From contig CASFSH010000279.1 in NCBI GenBank assembly GCA_949297205.1, forward strand, positions 1 to 6,053: a stretch of 6,053 nucleotides of DNA, written 5' to 3'. The translations under genes and the position numbers were made by a program. This DNA is from an uncultured Bacillota bacterium. GTDB lineage: Bacteria; Bacillota; Clostridia; UBA1381. The notes under the pieces are model-generated. The model searched no databases. It was not told the origin of the DNA and saw nothing but the letters and a program-made list of their open reading frames with translations. Position 1 is the stretch's first letter, and each line of letters opens with the position of its first letter. Shown in pieces: positions 5,151 through 6,053 of the stretch.

Positions 5151-6053
5151 TTATTCTCCTTTCTTTAGCAATTCAGCTTCAACCATAGAGCCTGCCGGGA
5201 TAACCGTATTTTTTGGAATTTCTGTTCCGCTTTCAATTAAAATAAGGTTGTTACTGCAGAGGTGAGAAGCGAAAGGATTATCTTTGATTTTTACTGTACC
5301 TATCTGGGCACCGTCGGCTATAACAGCACCTTCGCCTATTACTGCCTTTTTTATAATAACATTTTTGCCGATACGTGCACCGGACATTATAACAGAATCA
5401 ATTACACGTGCACCTTTTGCAATGGATACACCGGCTGAGATGACACAGTGGTTTATTTCTCCGTTTATAACACATCCTTCAGTGAGAGTACTGTTTATAA
5501 TTTTAGCATTTTTTCCTATATAGTGCGGAGCAAGAGGCATATTTCTGGAATATATGTTCCATTTTCTGTCAGAAACGTCAAATTTTGGTGGGCTGTCAAT
5601 CAAGTCCATATTTGCCTCCCACAAACTGCTGATTGTTCCTACATCTTTCCAGTAGTCATCAAATTTCCAGCTTAACATCTTTTCGTTATTGGCAAGCATT
5701 GCCGGAATAATATTTTTACCAAAATCATTTGATGATAACGAATCATTTTCATCTTCAATAAGATATTTTTTTAATATCTCGTAGTCAAAAATATAAATAC
5801 CCATTGAAGCAAGGTTACTTTTCGGATTTTTCGGCTTTTCTTCAAACTCGGTAATAATTCCATTTTCGTCCACATTCATAATTCCGAATCTGCTTGCTTC
5901 TCCCCATGGAACAGGCATTACGGCTATTGTAATTGCTGCACCTGATTTTTTGTGTGCAGAAAGCATTTCCCCGTAATGCATTTTATAGATGTGATCTCCT
6001 GAAAGAATGAGAACATTTTTAGGATTAAATTTTTCAAGAAATCCAAGATTTTG
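5151..6053 (-). CDS. glgC: Glucose-1-phosphate adenylyltransferase catalytic subunit GlgC (N-terminus outside window)
   Basis: Catalytic subunit of ADP-glucose pyrophosphorylase. The frame stays open to the window edge, so the first Met in the window (5981) is internal: 24 codons before it encode the conserved 'VLILSGDHIYK'. The 300 residues seen lack about 80-100 N-terminal residues carrying the nucleotide loop, by comparison with the usual 380-400. Numbering from the window edge: catalytic-Asp motif GDHIYK (19-24), 'EASRFGIM' (52-59), glucose-1-phosphate-binding 'FEEKP' (70-74), 'SNLASMGIYIF' (79-89), 'DYWKDVGTI' (133-141), then a left-handed beta-helix of hexapeptide repeats from about 174 to 290. 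All expected active-site motifs are intact, unlike in the downstream glgD. One small oddity is His at 26 where 'KMDY' is usual. The operon promoter must lie beyond the window. Confidence 0.95.
   Translation of the reverse strand, partial: QNLGFLEKFNPKNVLILSGDHIYKMHYGEMLSAHKKSGAAITIAVMPVPWGEASRFGIMNVDENGIITEFEEKPKNPKSNLASMGIYIFDYEILKKYLIEDENDSLSSNDFGKNIIPAMLANNEKMLSWKFDDYWKDVGTISSLWEANMDLIDSPPKFDVSDRKWNIYSRNMPLAPHYIGKNAKIINSTLTEGCVINGEINHCVISAGVSIAKGARVIDSVIMSGARIGKNVIIKKAVIGEGAVIADGAQIGTVKIKDNPFASHLCSNNLILIESGTEIPKNTVIPAGSMVEAELLKKGE
5156..5163 (-). promoter_or_regulatory. Ribosome binding site of glgD within the glgC 3' end
   Basis: GAAAGGAG on the - strand is embedded in the last codons of glgC (KKGE, stop TAA at 5153-5151) and stands 9 bases before the glgD ATG at 5146. 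The in-frame ATG four codons later would be too far away, so the longer start is favoured. The arrangement suggests translational coupling of glgC and glgD. Confidence 0.75.

Noticed and set aside
5284..5675. + strand frames opposite glgC (5284-5523, 5448-5675)
   Set aside because: Antisense to the hexapeptide-repeat region; the repetitive Ile/Thr/Pro composition is the complement of those repeats.

Overview
The window is AT-rich, uses standard bacterial genetics and carries a glgC-glgD pair. A separate GlgD subunit is a hallmark of Firmicutes, so the source is most likely a low-GC Clostridia-type anaerobe (inference from gene content and base composition, not from a marker gene). It holds six protein-coding genes, two of them cut by the window edges. 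I found no tRNA, rRNA, CRISPR array, insertion sequence or phage gene.

Left part (1-1988): the 3' end of an unrecognised + strand gene converges on a - strand FAD-dependent oxidoreductase, and a hairpin that can terminate in both directions sits between them. The oxidoreductase is divergent from an AraC-family regulator with an N-terminal PocR-like, cysteine-rich sensor domain (1989-2885, +). The roughly 120-base gap between them carries a near-consensus promoter for the regulator and a weaker candidate for the oxidoreductase. This looks like a local, ligand-responsive regulator/enzyme pair, but the substrate cannot be read from sequence.

Right part (2834-6053): everything is on the - strand. 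In transcription order it runs glgC (5' end outside the window), glgD 4 bases later, a 222-base gap, then a membrane-anchored family 2 glycosyltransferase. GlgC and GlgD form the ADP-glucose pyrophosphorylase of glycogen synthesis; GlgD shows loss of the catalytic motifs and is probably a regulatory subunit. The gap contains an extended -10 promoter and a perfect 14-bp stem-loop that lacks a U-tract, so the glycosyltransferase probably has its own promoter and a structured leader. Its 3' end overlaps the 3' end of the regulator gene by 52 bases in convergent orientation.

I see no convincing new biological system here. The points most worth a second look are the hairpin-bearing leader, the convergent 3' overlap, and the PocR/AraC-FAD oxidoreductase pair.
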